Source of the DNA: an uncultured bacterium
GTDB taxonomy: Bacteria; Acidobacteriota; Thermoanaerobaculia; Thermoanaerobaculales; Thermoanaerobaculaceae
Direction of reading: 5' to 3'
DNA: 46,000 nucleotides
Assembly (NCBI GenBank): GCA_937924755.1
Contig: CALEVZ010000015.1
Span: 1-46,000 of the forward strand
The notes below the pieces were generated by a model. The model was not told the DNA's origin. It was given only the letters and a program-made list of their open reading frames with translations, and searched no databases. This document shows, in pieces, positions 23,241-32,330 of this stretch. Both the position numbers and the translations under genes were made by a program. Each line of letters starts with the position of its first letter. The stretch's first letter is position 1.

Positions 23241-24265
23241 CCGGTGGCGTGCTCGAGACCCAGTCGGTCGAGGATGGTTCGCACCCGATGCACGAAGGTA
23301 TGCGCCGCCACAGCGGAACGATAGCCGTGCTCGGCGATGCTCCTGCGCGCTCCCTCGTCGCCCAGCAGGCGCTCGACAGTGGCCACCAACTCCCCGGGGG
23401 CAAAGGCCACGTAGTCAGCTCCCGGCGAAAGCCACTGGGCGAGATAGGCGCGGTCCTCGGTGACCTGGCACACCCGTGCGCCGGGAATGCCGAAAAACAG
23501 CGGGTTGATGGGCTGCGAACCATCGTCCTGATGGACGTTGACGACGATGCGGGCGCGGGAAATCAACCGTCCGTACTCTTCGGGGGAAACCCGCCCGAAC
23601 CAGCGCAGGCGGCTGCCCCGCAGCAGCTGGCGGTCCTGGCGCCGACGCCCGGTCGAACCCACGAAGCCGCAGCGAAACCTCTCCGGCAGCCGCGAACGCG
23701 ACAGCTCCAACAGCGCCCGGCGGCGGCCCGAGTAGTACGGCGCGTTGAGGTTGCCGGCAAAGAGCACGTCCAGCTCGGGTGCTCCCTGACAGGGGCAGAA
23801 CACTTCGTCGTCAAAACCGATGGGCAGCCAAGTAAAGTTGCCGCCCTGGAGGTCGCCGCCGTCGATCACGAAGGTGTGCACGGCGAGGGGAGCCACGCTC
23901 ATCTGGGCGGGGAATCGGGACACCGAGTCGAGGGTCCACAGCGTCACTGGTATGGGCAGGCGGGCCAGGGCCGCCCGCACATCCTCGGCCAGGGACTCTC
24001 CCTTGACGAAGAGCAGCAAATCTGGGCGTGCCCCCGAGTCGGACAAAACCTCACGGCGCAGGGTCTCGTTGAACGCCCGGGCGAGGTACCACGGACCGTA
24101 ACGGCCGTTGATACGATTGAGCAGGCGCTGCCACAAGGTCCACTCGGTGACGTTGCCGTACTGCACCAGCCGGGTTCGCCAGCCCAGACGGCGGAAGGCC
24201 CGTTCAATGGCGCCGCCTTGAATCGAGCGGCCTTGCGCCACGATGATGACCCGCTTCAACGTCAA
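23237..24265 (-). CDS. CgeB-like glycosyltransferase
   Basis: 342 residues. The start is probably TTG, giving MTLKRVIIVAQG; a second TTG two codons later is equally possible. The first half has PDLLLFVKGESL and VTLWTLDS and the second half LDVLFAGNLNAPYYSGRRRALLEL and ARIVVNVHQDDGSQPINPLFFGIPGARVC, the pattern of the CgeB/DUF3880 plus glycosyl transferase 1_2 proteins. It should add a sugar to the repeat unit. A 24-base gap separates it from the upstream sulfotransferase gene. Confidence 0.8.
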   Translation of the reverse strand: MTLKRVIIVAQGRSIQGGAIERAFRRLGWRTRLVQYGNVTEWTLWQRLLNRINGRYGPWYLARAFNETLRREVLSDSGARPDLLLFVKGESLAEDVRAALARLPIPVTLWTLDSVSRFPAQMSVAPLAVHTFVIDGGDLQGGNFTWLPIGFDDEVFCPCQGAPELDVLFAGNLNAPYYSGRRRALLELSRSRLPERFRCGFVGSTGRRRQDRQLLRGSRLRWFGRVSPEEYGRLISRARIVVNVHQDDGSQPINPLFFGIPGARVCQVTEDRAYLAQWLSPGADYVAFAPGELVATVERLLGDEGARRSIAEHGYRSAVAAHTFVHRVRTILDRLGLEHATG

Positions 24266-24289
24266 TACCCCACGAACTGACTACGCCCG

Positions 24290-25228
24290 CTAACCCGGCA
24301 CAGGACGGCGCCAGAGGTCAACGGCCCGGCCCAGCAACTGCTCCACCCGAGCCACGTCCGCTTCGAAGTCGCGGTACACGCGCTGCCGGACCTCGGCCGA
24401 CAACCGCTCCTTCACCCCCTCGCGGTTGGCGGCGGCGAGGCGATCCCGGGTCCGCTGCAGCCGCCCGTACAAGCCCTCGGGCAAGAGGCGACGGGCAACG
24501 GCGCCCCATCGTCCAATGGCCCGCAGCAAAGCGCCGAGCAGCGGGCTTCTGGCCTTGCCCGCCTTGTTGTACACGATGTCCAAATTGCGTGGTCGGTAGG
24601 AGGGCTCCACCCCCAGGAAGGCGAACAGGCGCGAGATCACGGCCAGGGGATCGCGGATCAGTTCCTCGAAGATCACCACCTCCAGCTGGCGGCGGGGGAA
24701 CTCCGCCAGGTACGCCTGCAGCCGGTCGGCGTAGAGGGAGTGCTCCCGGTAACGCCAGAAGTCACCCCAGCCTTGCGCCCGGCGGCTGGCTTCCGCGGCC
24801 AGCGCGGCCTCGAAGGAGAGGGTCTCACGGTTGCTGCGCCGCAGGTGCAGATAGTTGGAATAGGCGCGATCCACCGGATGGCGCAGAGCGAGGATCAGCT
24901 TGACCTCGCGCCCGAGCACGTCTTTGAGGCGAGAGATGCAGTCCGGAAAGAAGAAATAGGAGGGCGAGGCCTCACCCACGACCTGACCCGCCCGTGCTGC
25001 AGCGAAGAAGGCACGGTAGCTGTCCCAGTCCCGACACACCCGGGCCAAGGTGGCACGGTCGCCGGGGCCCTCGCAGGCGGCGCCGATGAAATCGCTGGTG
25101 AAGTAGTGCAGCTCTCCTTTGCCGGGCATGAAGACCTGGGGGTGATCCTTGAGGTAGTGATACAGCGAGGTGGTGCCGGCCTTGGGCACCCCGATGATGA
25201 CGAAAGCGGGCAGATGGACGCTCTTCAT
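24290..25228 (-). CDS. Sulfotransferase of the heparan-sulfate type
   Basis: The ATG giving MKSVHLPAF yields 312 residues, the normal catalytic-domain size. PAPS 5' loop IGVPKAGTTSLYHYLKDHP at 12-30, then GKGELHYF, and the 3'-phosphate site LALRHPVDRAYSNYLHLRR at about 113-131. These blocks follow the N- and 3-O-sulfotransferase pattern of animal heparan sulfate enzymes (PKAGTT or RKGGTR, HPDV, KExHFF, R-x-P-x-x-R-A-Y-S). FDIVYNKAG-like C-terminal text (LDIVYNKAG) also fits. The family match is firm; the exact acceptor atom is not readable. It lies between two glycosyltransferase genes in the main operon. Confidence 0.88.
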   Translation of the reverse strand: MKSVHLPAFVIIGVPKAGTTSLYHYLKDHPQVFMPGKGELHYFTSDFIGAACEGPGDRATLARVCRDWDSYRAFFAAARAGQVVGEASPSYFFFPDCISRLKDVLGREVKLILALRHPVDRAYSNYLHLRRSNRETLSFEAALAAEASRRAQGWGDFWRYREHSLYADRLQAYLAEFPRRQLEVVIFEELIRDPLAVISRLFAFLGVEPSYRPRNLDIVYNKAGKARSPLLGALLRAIGRWGAVARRLLPEGLYGRLQRTRDRLAAANREGVKERLSAEVRQRVYRDFEADVARVEQLLGRAVDLWRRPVPG

Positions 25229-25298
25229 GGACCACCGCCCGTGCGGCTGGCAACCCGCGGGACACCGCCCCATCTGCTCCGGCCGAGCCTTGTTACCA

Positions 25299-26660
25299 TC
25301 AATTCCCCGCGCCGAGCAGGAGGTCCGCCACGAAGGGAGCAGCCGCCCCCAGGTGAGCCAAAGAGCGCCGCAGATACGCATCCTGGCTGGCGCACAGGCG
25401 AGAGCGCGCCTCCCCCGCCTGGCCCAGCCGCCGACACAGGTGCGCCGCCTCCTCCTCGGCACACCACGCCCCGGCACCGGCCTCTGGCAGCTCGCACAGC
25501 TGCTGCTGACCGGGGGCGCGGGCGAACAGCACCGGCACGCCCAGCAGCATGGCCTCCAGCGCCCCCGCCGAGTAGACGTGGTAGATGACGTCGGCGTGGC
25601 GCAGATGCCGGTGGAACTCCACCGACCCGTCCAGCACCACCACCTTCTGGAGCAGCTCGGAGGGAATCCCCTCGGCGTAGTAGCCCAGGTCCTTCTCCAG
25701 CGGGTGCAGGCGCAGCGCCACATCGAGGCCGGCCGCCAGCACCCGTGCCAGACCGCGGCGAAAGGCGGCGTAGGGCTCCGGGTTGCGGCGCGCCCCGTGG
25801 CTGTTGGAGATCACCAGCACCAGCGGTCCCTCGCCGCTGCGGGCCATGGCCCGGCGCAGCCCCTCCTCGGGGGGCGCGGCGCGCAGCGACCACAAGTGGT
25901 CCCAACGGGGACACCCCGCCGCCACCAGTTGGGAGCGTGGCACCCCCATGGCGGCCGCCTCCTCCACGAAGGCCTCCCCCCAGCACAACAGATGATCGGA
26001 GAAGATAGGTAGCTGGAGTTCACTCAGAAAGCCGTGCTGCAGAGAAAACACCGCCGTGCCCGCCGCCTGGGCGCCGAGGATGAAGCCGGCGCGGGCGGCG
26101 TGGTGGTCTCCATCCATGAGGACCGCTGCGGCGGGGCCGATCCAGCCCTGCACCGCCTCCCGCACGACGAGGCCCTTCTCGATCCACTGCACCGCATCCC
26201 CGCAGCCAATCGGGGCGAGGGCGGCGGCCAGCCGGCGGGCCAGGCCCGCCGCCCGTCCCACCGCCCTCACCCGGCGCTCGAGCGGCAGGCCGGCGACCAG
26301 CTCCTCGACGGCCACGTGGCCATCGTGAGGCGCCCACTGGCGGGCTTCGCTGGAATTGGCGGTGGTGACGAGAAACGCGGGCGCACCCCGCCGCTTCAGC
26401 TCCTCCAGCACCGGAAGCAGGCTGCCCAGGTGGGCAGGGGCGGGGGCGCCGACAAACGCCACCACCTGACCGGTGGCGGGCCGGGCCGTCGGACACCGCC
26501 TCAGTCGGTCACGCACCACCCTGGCCAAGCCAGCCATGGGCAAGATGCGAGACGGGCCCCCGGCGTGGTAGCGCCAGCACCCCAGCAGGGGCTCCTCCCC
26601 CTCCAGGGCGGCGGTGGCGGGTGCCTTGGCGGCAATGGTGGCGGTGTCCAGCTTGGCCAT
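25299..26660 (-). CDS. GT-B-like polysaccharide biosynthesis protein
   Basis: 453 residues from the ATG giving MAKLDTATIAAK. Blocks seen are VVAFVGAPAPAHLGSLLPVLEEL near the N-terminus, FSLQHGFLSELQLPIFSDHLLCWG in the middle, and LRLHPLEKDLGYY with VIYHVYSAGALEAMLLGVPVLFA near the C-terminus. The last two resemble capsule and teichoic-acid-type GT-B transferases (CDP-glycerol glycerophosphotransferase, KpsS-like). I cannot assign a donor. It follows the flippase gene after 55 bases. Confidence 0.6.
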   Translation of the reverse strand: MAKLDTATIAAKAPATAALEGEEPLLGCWRYHAGGPSRILPMAGLARVVRDRLRRCPTARPATGQVVAFVGAPAPAHLGSLLPVLEELKRRGAPAFLVTTANSSEARQWAPHDGHVAVEELVAGLPLERRVRAVGRAAGLARRLAAALAPIGCGDAVQWIEKGLVVREAVQGWIGPAAAVLMDGDHHAARAGFILGAQAAGTAVFSLQHGFLSELQLPIFSDHLLCWGEAFVEEAAAMGVPRSQLVAAGCPRWDHLWSLRAAPPEEGLRRAMARSGEGPLVLVISNSHGARRNPEPYAAFRRGLARVLAAGLDVALRLHPLEKDLGYYAEGIPSELLQKVVVLDGSVEFHRHLRHADVIYHVYSAGALEAMLLGVPVLFARAPGQQQLCELPEAGAGAWCAEEEAAHLCRRLGQAGEARSRLCASQDAYLRRSLAHLGAAAPFVADLLLGAGN

Positions 26661-26715
26661 CGGCGACGAACTCGAGAGCTGACCGGCGCGTCGGTGAACT
26701 CGGTCGCCGCTGCGG

Positions 26716-28188
26716 TCAGCGGACGGACGCGGGTGGCTCCGCGGCGGGGCGGCGAAACACCAGCCAGGCGACAAGCAGCGAGCCGGCGAGGTTGTAGGCG
26801 AGGGCCCCGACGGCACAGCCGGCGGGCACGGCGGCCAGACCGAGGTCACTGTGCTGCACCAGCAACCAGGCCGCCGCCACCGAAACCGCGATGGCCGCCA
26901 CCGTGATGCCGGCCAGCAGGTCCTGGCGATTGACGACGTTGAAGACGATGCGGGGGGTGCCGAGGGAGCGAAAATACAGCAGCACCAGCATCCACTGCGC
27001 GGCGGGGATGCCGTCGACAAAGCGCGGCAACACCGCGCGGATGAAGGGGTCCACGAGCCACCACCCGACGGCAAACACCGGCAGCAGGGCGAAGGTCAGG
27101 ACCGTGGCGGGCCCGAAGGCCATCTTGGCCAGGCTGCGGGGGGTGCCCGTCCGGCCGTAAATCTTGCACATGCGCGGGTACAGCACCTGCTGGATGGACT
27201 GGGGCAGCACCATGGCGGCGATGGAAATCTGCAGCGCCGGCGCGTACATCCCCAGCGCCGAGGTGCCCACGAGCACCAGCATGAGGGTGCGATCGATATT
27301 GTTAAGGATCCCCTGCATGAACGCTACGGCGAACATCGGCAGGCCGATGCGCACGCTTTCCCGCAGGCCGGGGCGATCCAGACGCGGCTGCAGCGGCAGC
27401 GGCTGCCACAGGCGCAGTAAGAGATACTCCGATACCCCCAGTACGAGCAGCCTGGCCAGCAGCCCCCACCAGGGGGATACGAGCAACAGACCGACGGTGG
27501 CCACCGCCAGCAGCGCCTCGAGAATGCGAATGCGGGAGAGCTTGAGAAAGTCGCCGGAGGTCCGGTAGGTGACCTGGACGAAATCCCCCAGTTGCTGCGC
27601 CGGCGCCAGGATCGCGTAGAGCAGCCAGGCGGCACCCAGTTCGGGGCTGCCACGGGCGATCAGCCATGCACCGACCGCCGCGCACCCTGCCCCCAGCAGC
27701 CGCGAGGTCAGGCACGTCCACCACCACCCCGAGTTGGCCACCCGCAGGGCGTGCTCCCGCTCCCCCTTGCCCAGCAAGAGGGGGAGCTGGCGAGACGTTC
27801 CCTGTTGCACGCCCAGGCGGATGAACCTGGTGTAAGGCAGCACCGCCAACACCGCCAGCACAAACCCCATGTTCTGCGGTCCGGCCCAACGGGTGACCAG
27901 CAGCCCCGACACCACCCGCACCACCAGCGCCACCACGTTGCTGCCGAAAAAGGAGGCGATCGTCCGCACCAGGGGTGACTTCGCCAGGCCGCCGGCCTCG
28001 GCGCGCAGGCGCGCCCACTCCCAGCCGGGCTCCAGGGAAGGAGTGGCGATTTCTCCGGCCATCGCTGTCGCGCTGGATACATCGTCCTCCGGCAGACCGC
28101 GAGAGACCACCCAGTCCGCCCCCTCGCCCCTTTCCGCGCTCGCTTCCGGTGACAGTAACGGTCGCTGCTCGACGCTACGCTCTCTCAC
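26716..28188 (-). CDS. wzx: Wzx-type oligosaccharide flippase
   Basis: 490 residues with GTG start overlapping the upstream sulfotransferase stop as GTGA. An 80-residue hydrophilic N-terminal stretch is followed by about twelve to fourteen hydrophobic segments. FFGSNVVALVVRVVSGLLVTRWAG and LGVQQGTSRQLPLLLGKGE are typical of the MATE-like polysaccharide exporters. It would move the undecaprenyl-linked repeat unit to the periplasmic face for polymerisation by the Wzy-like protein. The long N-terminal extension is unusual; a later internal start is possible. Confidence 0.88.
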   Translation of the reverse strand: MRERSVEQRPLLSPEASAERGEGADWVVSRGLPEDDVSSATAMAGEIATPSLEPGWEWARLRAEAGGLAKSPLVRTIASFFGSNVVALVVRVVSGLLVTRWAGPQNMGFVLAVLAVLPYTRFIRLGVQQGTSRQLPLLLGKGEREHALRVANSGWWWTCLTSRLLGAGCAAVGAWLIARGSPELGAAWLLYAILAPAQQLGDFVQVTYRTSGDFLKLSRIRILEALLAVATVGLLLVSPWWGLLARLLVLGVSEYLLLRLWQPLPLQPRLDRPGLRESVRIGLPMFAVAFMQGILNNIDRTLMLVLVGTSALGMYAPALQISIAAMVLPQSIQQVLYPRMCKIYGRTGTPRSLAKMAFGPATVLTFALLPVFAVGWWLVDPFIRAVLPRFVDGIPAAQWMLVLLYFRSLGTPRIVFNVVNRQDLLAGITVAAIAVSVAAAWLLVQHSDLGLAAVPAGCAVGALAYNLAGSLLVAWLVFRRPAAEPPASVR

Positions 28189-29195
28189 CGCTGTTTTTTA
28201 CTCCACAAGCGCTTCCCGTGACGGCGCGCCGTCCGCAGGCGCCGCAGCGCGTCTCTCGCCATGGCGACCAGCCGTTGGCGTGGTGTCTGCGCCGGCAGGC
28301 CGCGGCCGGGTAGTGGGCACGGCACGTGCAGAGCGTCCATCACCCTGGCGATCTGTTTCAGCGCGCTCGGAGAGAGCTCTTGGCACCACCCCCAGGCGAG
28401 GGAGTTGGAAAAACGGTCGACGTCGAGGTGTGCGGCCCGCGGACGCGCGCCGCGGACCCCCGCCAGGCACCTCTGAACCGTAGGCGAATCGCTTCGCACA
28501 CCGAGAAACTCGAGAATCGCCGCCAAGCCGCCGTGGACGTCCGCGCACAAGGCCTCGTAGTTCACCACCTGCGTCGGCCTGCCGCCAAGCTGCCTGGCAG
28601 CAATTCTTTCTTTGACAACCAACAGCACCACGAGGCGCTCCAAGGCGGTGCGGGGTAGAGAAAAAGCGCTGGCGAGTTCCGGGTCATCAAGCGTTACCGT
28701 TCGTGCGGCGAAGGCAAACTCGGGTTCGCTCCAGCGACGAAGCAGGTCCCTTTTCAGGTACGAAGCAACCACGCCACCCACATGGCGCTACATCCACACC
28801 ACGCGTCTGGCGCCCCAGGCGTCGCACAGCCAGGCCACGTTCACTCCAGCAGGTTGTTTGACCACGAGGTGGTTGATTCGGTCTTCGCCGAAATGCGCCT
28901 GGAACAGTCGGTCAAGATGATCCGCGAAGACATGGCGGAGTGTCGCCAGCCTGGGGTCATCCGGATGAAGCACCCAGGCGTCGGTCGCGGCCGCGGCCGG
29001 ATCGAGGTGTGGGCTGATCACCCGGCGAACCAGCTCGCTCGTCGGCAAAGGTGGGTGGTACTTGAGGGAACACGGTTCAAAAAGGTAACGAAGATCCGGG
29101 TGCCCCGCCAGGAGTTCACCCACCCAGGTCGTCCCCGAGCGCCCCTGGCCGCTCAGCAGCGTCAGCTCACCCCAGTGGCTTCCCGCTCCCCTCAC
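28185..29195 (-). pseudogene. Sulfotransferase interrupted by in-frame amber codon
   Basis: The reading frame runs from a GTG (GTGA overlap with the upstream oxidoreductase) to a TGA that overlaps the flippase start, 336 codons in all, with one TAG at codon 136 (28788-28790). Before it are the PAPS 5' loop LLSGQGRSGTTWVGELLAGHP and VVKQPAGVNVAWLCDAWGARRVVWM; after it, in the same frame, RHVGGVVASYLKRDLL, the 3'-phosphate site. The stop therefore splits the cofactor site. The rest of the frame is intact and codon use does not change, so the mutation is recent, a sequencing error, or read through. A GTG shortly after the TAG could restart a C-terminal fragment, but two fragments would each lack half the site. 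Confidence 0.8.
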
Positions 29196-30157
29196 GACGC
29201 GCACGCCTCGCCAAGCAGCGCCGCCAGCTCCATCCCCACCACCGCTTCCCGCAGGGAGCACGCCGGCCAGTTCACCGGCCGTTCGCCGCGGACCACCGCC
29301 AGGAAGTGAGCGGCCTGGCCGAAGAAGCCCGGCTTGAACTGGACGTCCTCGGGCGATGGCTCGACGGTCTCGGGGCTCGCCCCCCGGGCCAGCAGCGTGG
29401 CCGTCTCCAGCGGCGCGCTGATCATGCGGACGCCGGGACCGTCCACCACCAGTCGCCAACGGCCAGGCACATCCCAGCTGGAGGCGAAGTGCACCACGGC
29501 CCCGCCTTCGCCCAGGCCGTCCAGGCTCATCTGCCAGCGCAGGGCCGCACCGGCCGGGTCGAGGTTGCGTCCCCACACCCGCGTCACTTCCACCCGACCG
29601 CCGAAGAACGGCAACAGGTCGATGCCGTGCAGGCTGTTGGCGAAGTTCAACAGGGGCAACAGTGCCGGCGGATGACCCAGCTGCAGCATGCGCATGGGAT
29701 CCTCGGACCACTCCACCCACACCCCCGTCACGGCCTCCCTGCCACCCAGCCGCTCGAGAGCCCGGTGATACACAGAGTAGAAGCGGCGGTTGAGACCCAC
29801 CATCACCGGCGTCCCGCAGGCCTCGGCCAGGGCGGCGAGCTCTCTGGTTTCAGCGGGAGACACCCCGGGGGGCTTTTCCACCAGCACCGGCACTCCCAGA
29901 GGGATGAGCGCCTTCGTCACCTCGAACAGCGACAACACGTTAACGCACACCACCAGGCCTGCCGGCCGCTCGCTGGCAACCATCTCGAGGGGATCGGCGT
30001 AGGTGCGGGGAATACCTCCCTCGTCCCGTGCCCTCTCCCGACCCTCCCGACTGCGGTTGCAGGCGGCCACCACCTGGGCGCCCAGGGCGCGGAACACCTC
30101 CAGGTGCCTGCCGGCAATGCCGCCATACCCCACCAGCGCCAGGGGCTCGCCGCTCAT
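29192..30157 (-). CDS. Gfo/Idh/MocA family oxidoreductase A
   Basis: 321 residues; ATG overlaps the next oxidoreductase gene as ATGA. Rossmann start LALVGYGGIAGRHLEVFRALGAQVVAACN, then VLVEKPPGVS (the EKP motif with catalytic Lys) and NRRFYSVYH, followed by an alpha/beta substrate domain with LHGIDLLPFFGG. It should oxidise or reduce a sugar or nucleotide sugar with NAD(P). It is paired with a second family member just upstream, and such pairs often act in sequence on one substrate. Substrate not readable. Confidence 0.85.
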   Translation of the reverse strand: MSGEPLALVGYGGIAGRHLEVFRALGAQVVAACNRSREGRERARDEGGIPRTYADPLEMVASERPAGLVVCVNVLSLFEVTKALIPLGVPVLVEKPPGVSPAETRELAALAEACGTPVMVGLNRRFYSVYHRALERLGGREAVTGVWVEWSEDPMRMLQLGHPPALLPLLNFANSLHGIDLLPFFGGRVEVTRVWGRNLDPAGAALRWQMSLDGLGEGGAVVHFASSWDVPGRWRLVVDGPGVRMISAPLETATLLARGASPETVEPSPEDVQFKPGFFGQAAHFLAVVRGERPVNWPACSLREAVVGMELAALLGEACAS

Positions 30158-31173
30158 GTGATGGCCAGCTCCCGGGCCAGCTCGCCTTCGCCGGACAGGG
30201 GCACCGCAACGGGAGTATGGCCCCGCTCCTGGGAGAGGTACGTTGCCACCACCGCCTCCAGAGAGGCGTAGCCGTGCTCGGCGGCGCAGGTGGGGGCCCG
30301 GCCGGCGACCAGCTCGCCGAGCACTTCGGCGGTGAGAGCGACGATGTCCAGCTCCAGGGGATACTCCTCGGGCAGCGTCACCTCCTCGAAGCTGGGCGGC
30401 CGACCCGGAGCGGTGGGGCTGGATGTATCGCGCCGCAGGATGTGCACCGCCCGGGTTCTCTCCTCGATCACCACGCGGGCGCCGGTGAGATCCAGCAGGA
30501 TGCTACCGGGACCGGCACCGTCCTCGATCTGATGCAACACGAACCGTGTACCGGCCCTCCCTTGGGCCACCACCAGCCCGCCCGGGTCGTGGAAATGGGC
30601 ACCGCGCGGGTTGGTGCCACGCTCCGGGTCCACCCACCCGCTCACGGCGACGAACTCCTCGCCGGTGAGCATGCGCATGAGGTCGAGAAAATGCGTCCCC
30701 AGGCAGCCCAGGCCGATGCCGGGAATACCCATGCGCACCCCCCGCATCTGACCCCAGCAGCCGCTGGCGATCTGCAGCGCCAGCCAGCGGTACGCCGGCA
30801 CGTGGCGGCGACAGTGGTTGACCGCCAGTGCCGTGCCCGCCTCGCGGCACACTGCCATCATCGCCCGGGCGGCGGCGAGGGAGGTGGCCATGGGCTTCTC
30901 GCACAGCACCGCCCGCGCACCCCCCTGGGCTGCCGCCAGGACCAGCTCCCGGTGGCTGGGGGCGGTGGTGGCCACCACTACCAGCTCGGGGTGCAGGGCA
31001 GCCAGGAGCGCCGCCGCGCTGGTGAACCGTGCCGTCGAGGCCGGCACCCCCCCCCACGCCAGCGCCTCCTCCCGGGTGTCGCACACCCCCTCGAGCTCCA
31101 CGCCGGCCACCCGCTGCAGCGCCGCCACGTGCCGCCGGCCCATCGGCCCCAACCCGATGATGGCCGCCCTCAT
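30154..31173 (-). CDS. Gfo/Idh/MocA family oxidoreductase B
   Basis: 339 residues; ATG overlaps the LegC-like gene stop as ATGA. N-terminal AAIIGLGPMGRRHVAALQRV binds the dinucleotide, CEKPMATSL is the EKP motif, and GTHFLDLMRML holds the substrate-domain His and Asp. It lies next to the nonulosonate genes legC and legB, so a role in converting a keto sugar or in tailoring the nonulosonate is possible. Longer in-frame starts were rejected because they overlap LegC with unlikely residues. Confidence 0.85.
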   Translation of the reverse strand: MRAAIIGLGPMGRRHVAALQRVAGVELEGVCDTREEALAWGGVPASTARFTSAAALLAALHPELVVVATTAPSHRELVLAAAQGGARAVLCEKPMATSLAAARAMMAVCREAGTALAVNHCRRHVPAYRWLALQIASGCWGQMRGVRMGIPGIGLGCLGTHFLDLMRMLTGEEFVAVSGWVDPERGTNPRGAHFHDPGGLVVAQGRAGTRFVLHQIEDGAGPGSILLDLTGARVVIEERTRAVHILRRDTSSPTAPGRPPSFEEVTLPEEYPLELDIVALTAEVLGELVAGRAPTCAAEHGYASLEAVVATYLSQERGHTPVAVPLSGEGELARELAIT

Positions 31174-32330
31174 ACCACCTCCCCCTGCAGTGCCGCCATC
31201 AGCACATCGATGACCTCTGCCTGCTCGGCGGGGCGCAGTCCGACGCTGCACGGCAGGCTCAAACCCTGCTCGAACAGCCGCTCCCCCACTCCACCCCCCA
31301 ACCGCTCCGCATCGCGATAAAAGGGCATCAGGTGGGCGGGCGCCCACACTGGCCGGGCCTGGATGCCGTGACGGTCCAGAATCTCCAGGGCCCGCCGGCG
31401 ATCCACGGCTGCCCGGGTCGGGTCAATGAGAATGGAGTACAGCCACATGCTGGGCGCTGCCCAGGTGGGTCGAGGCGGCAAGGACACCCCTGGCACCGCC
31501 CCCAGCGCCTCATCGTAGCGGCGGGCGATGGCCCGCTTGGCGGCCAGGAAGGCGTCCAGCTGCTCGAGCTGCGCCACCCCCAGGGCCGCCGCCAGATTGG
31601 TGAGGCGATAGTTGTACCCCACCTCGTCGTGCCAGTACTCCGGGCCCGGTCGCCGCGCCTGGGTGGTCAGGTGCTTCGCTCTCCGCGCCAACGCCGCATC
31701 GGCGGTGACCATCATGCCGCCACCGCCGGTGGTGATGATCTTGTTGCCGTTGAAGCTGAAGCACCCCAGAAGACCGACCGTGCCCACCTGCCGGCCGGCC
31801 AGCGGACCGGCGGTAAAACCCGCCCCCAGCGCCTCGGCGGCGTCCTCCACCAGGGTAACCCCGCACTCCTGGCATACCTCCATCAGCGGGGCCAGGTCCG
31901 TCGGCAGCCCGAGGACGTGTGCCGGCAACAGCGCCTTGGGCAGAGGCCGGCCCGCCCGTTGCCGGCGCCGCAACTCCTCGCACACCAGAGCAGCGTCCAT
32001 GTTCCAGGTGGCCGGGTCGGCATCCACCAGCACCGGCCTCGCCCCCAGGTAGGTGATGGGGTTGACGGTGGCGATGAAGGTGAAATCCGACACCCACACC
32101 TCGTCCCCGGCCCCTACCCCAGCCACCTGGAGCGCCACGTGAATGGCGGCGGTCCCGCTGGCACAGGCCACCCCGAAGGGCGACCCCACCCGCGCCGCGA
32201 ACTCCGCTTCGAAGCGGGGGACGAAGGGCCCCACCGAGGAGACGAAGTTGGTGTCCACGCACTCCTGCAAGTAGGACCGTTCGTTGCCGGCCAGGTGGGG
32301 TACCGACAGGGGGATGCGCGGCTCAGACAT
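31170..32330 (-). CDS. legC: LegC-type aminotransferase
   Basis: 386 residues. RIPLSVPHLAGNERSYLQECVDTNFVSSVG at the N-terminus is characteristic of the LegC/PseC-related DegT group that aminates C4 of a 4-keto-6-deoxy-GlcNAc nucleotide. The cofactor Asp is in TLVEDAAEALGA and the Schiff-base Lys in SFNGNKIITTGGGGM. It overlaps the LegB gene by 8 bases and matches it in pathway order: dehydratase then aminotransferase. The nucleotide (GDP or UDP) depends on the PtmE-like enzyme nearby; in the Campylobacter legionaminate route it is GDP. Confidence 0.88.
   Translation of the reverse strand: MSEPRIPLSVPHLAGNERSYLQECVDTNFVSSVGPFVPRFEAEFAARVGSPFGVACASGTAAIHVALQVAGVGAGDEVWVSDFTFIATVNPITYLGARPVLVDADPATWNMDAALVCEELRRRQRAGRPLPKALLPAHVLGLPTDLAPLMEVCQECGVTLVEDAAEALGAGFTAGPLAGRQVGTVGLLGCFSFNGNKIITTGGGGMMVTADAALARRAKHLTTQARRPGPEYWHDEVGYNYRLTNLAAALGVAQLEQLDAFLAAKRAIARRYDEALGAVPGVSLPPRPTWAAPSMWLYSILIDPTRAAVDRRRALEILDRHGIQARPVWAPAHLMPFYRDAERLGGGVGERLFEQGLSLPCSVGLRPAEQAEVIDVLMAALQGEVV

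Noticed and set aside
21471-23324. Long plus-strand open frame of about 617 codons opposite the asparagine-synthetase-like gene
   Set aside because: It mirrors the minus-strand gene in GC-rich DNA, has no recognisable motif, and its residues are rich in Gly, Arg, Gln and Pro as expected for an antisense frame.
24290-25228. Upstream extension of the heparan-type sulfotransferase to 25723
   Set aside because: The added 165 residues are Arg/Trp/Cys-rich antisense-like text over the preceding gene; the family catalytic domain starts at MKSVHLPAF.
28788-29720. N-terminal half-sulfotransferase frame starting far upstream as a separate gene
   Set aside because: The upstream part reads out of frame through the oxidoreductase gene. 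The real start is the GTG at the overlap, and the stop is a single amber within one continuous gene.
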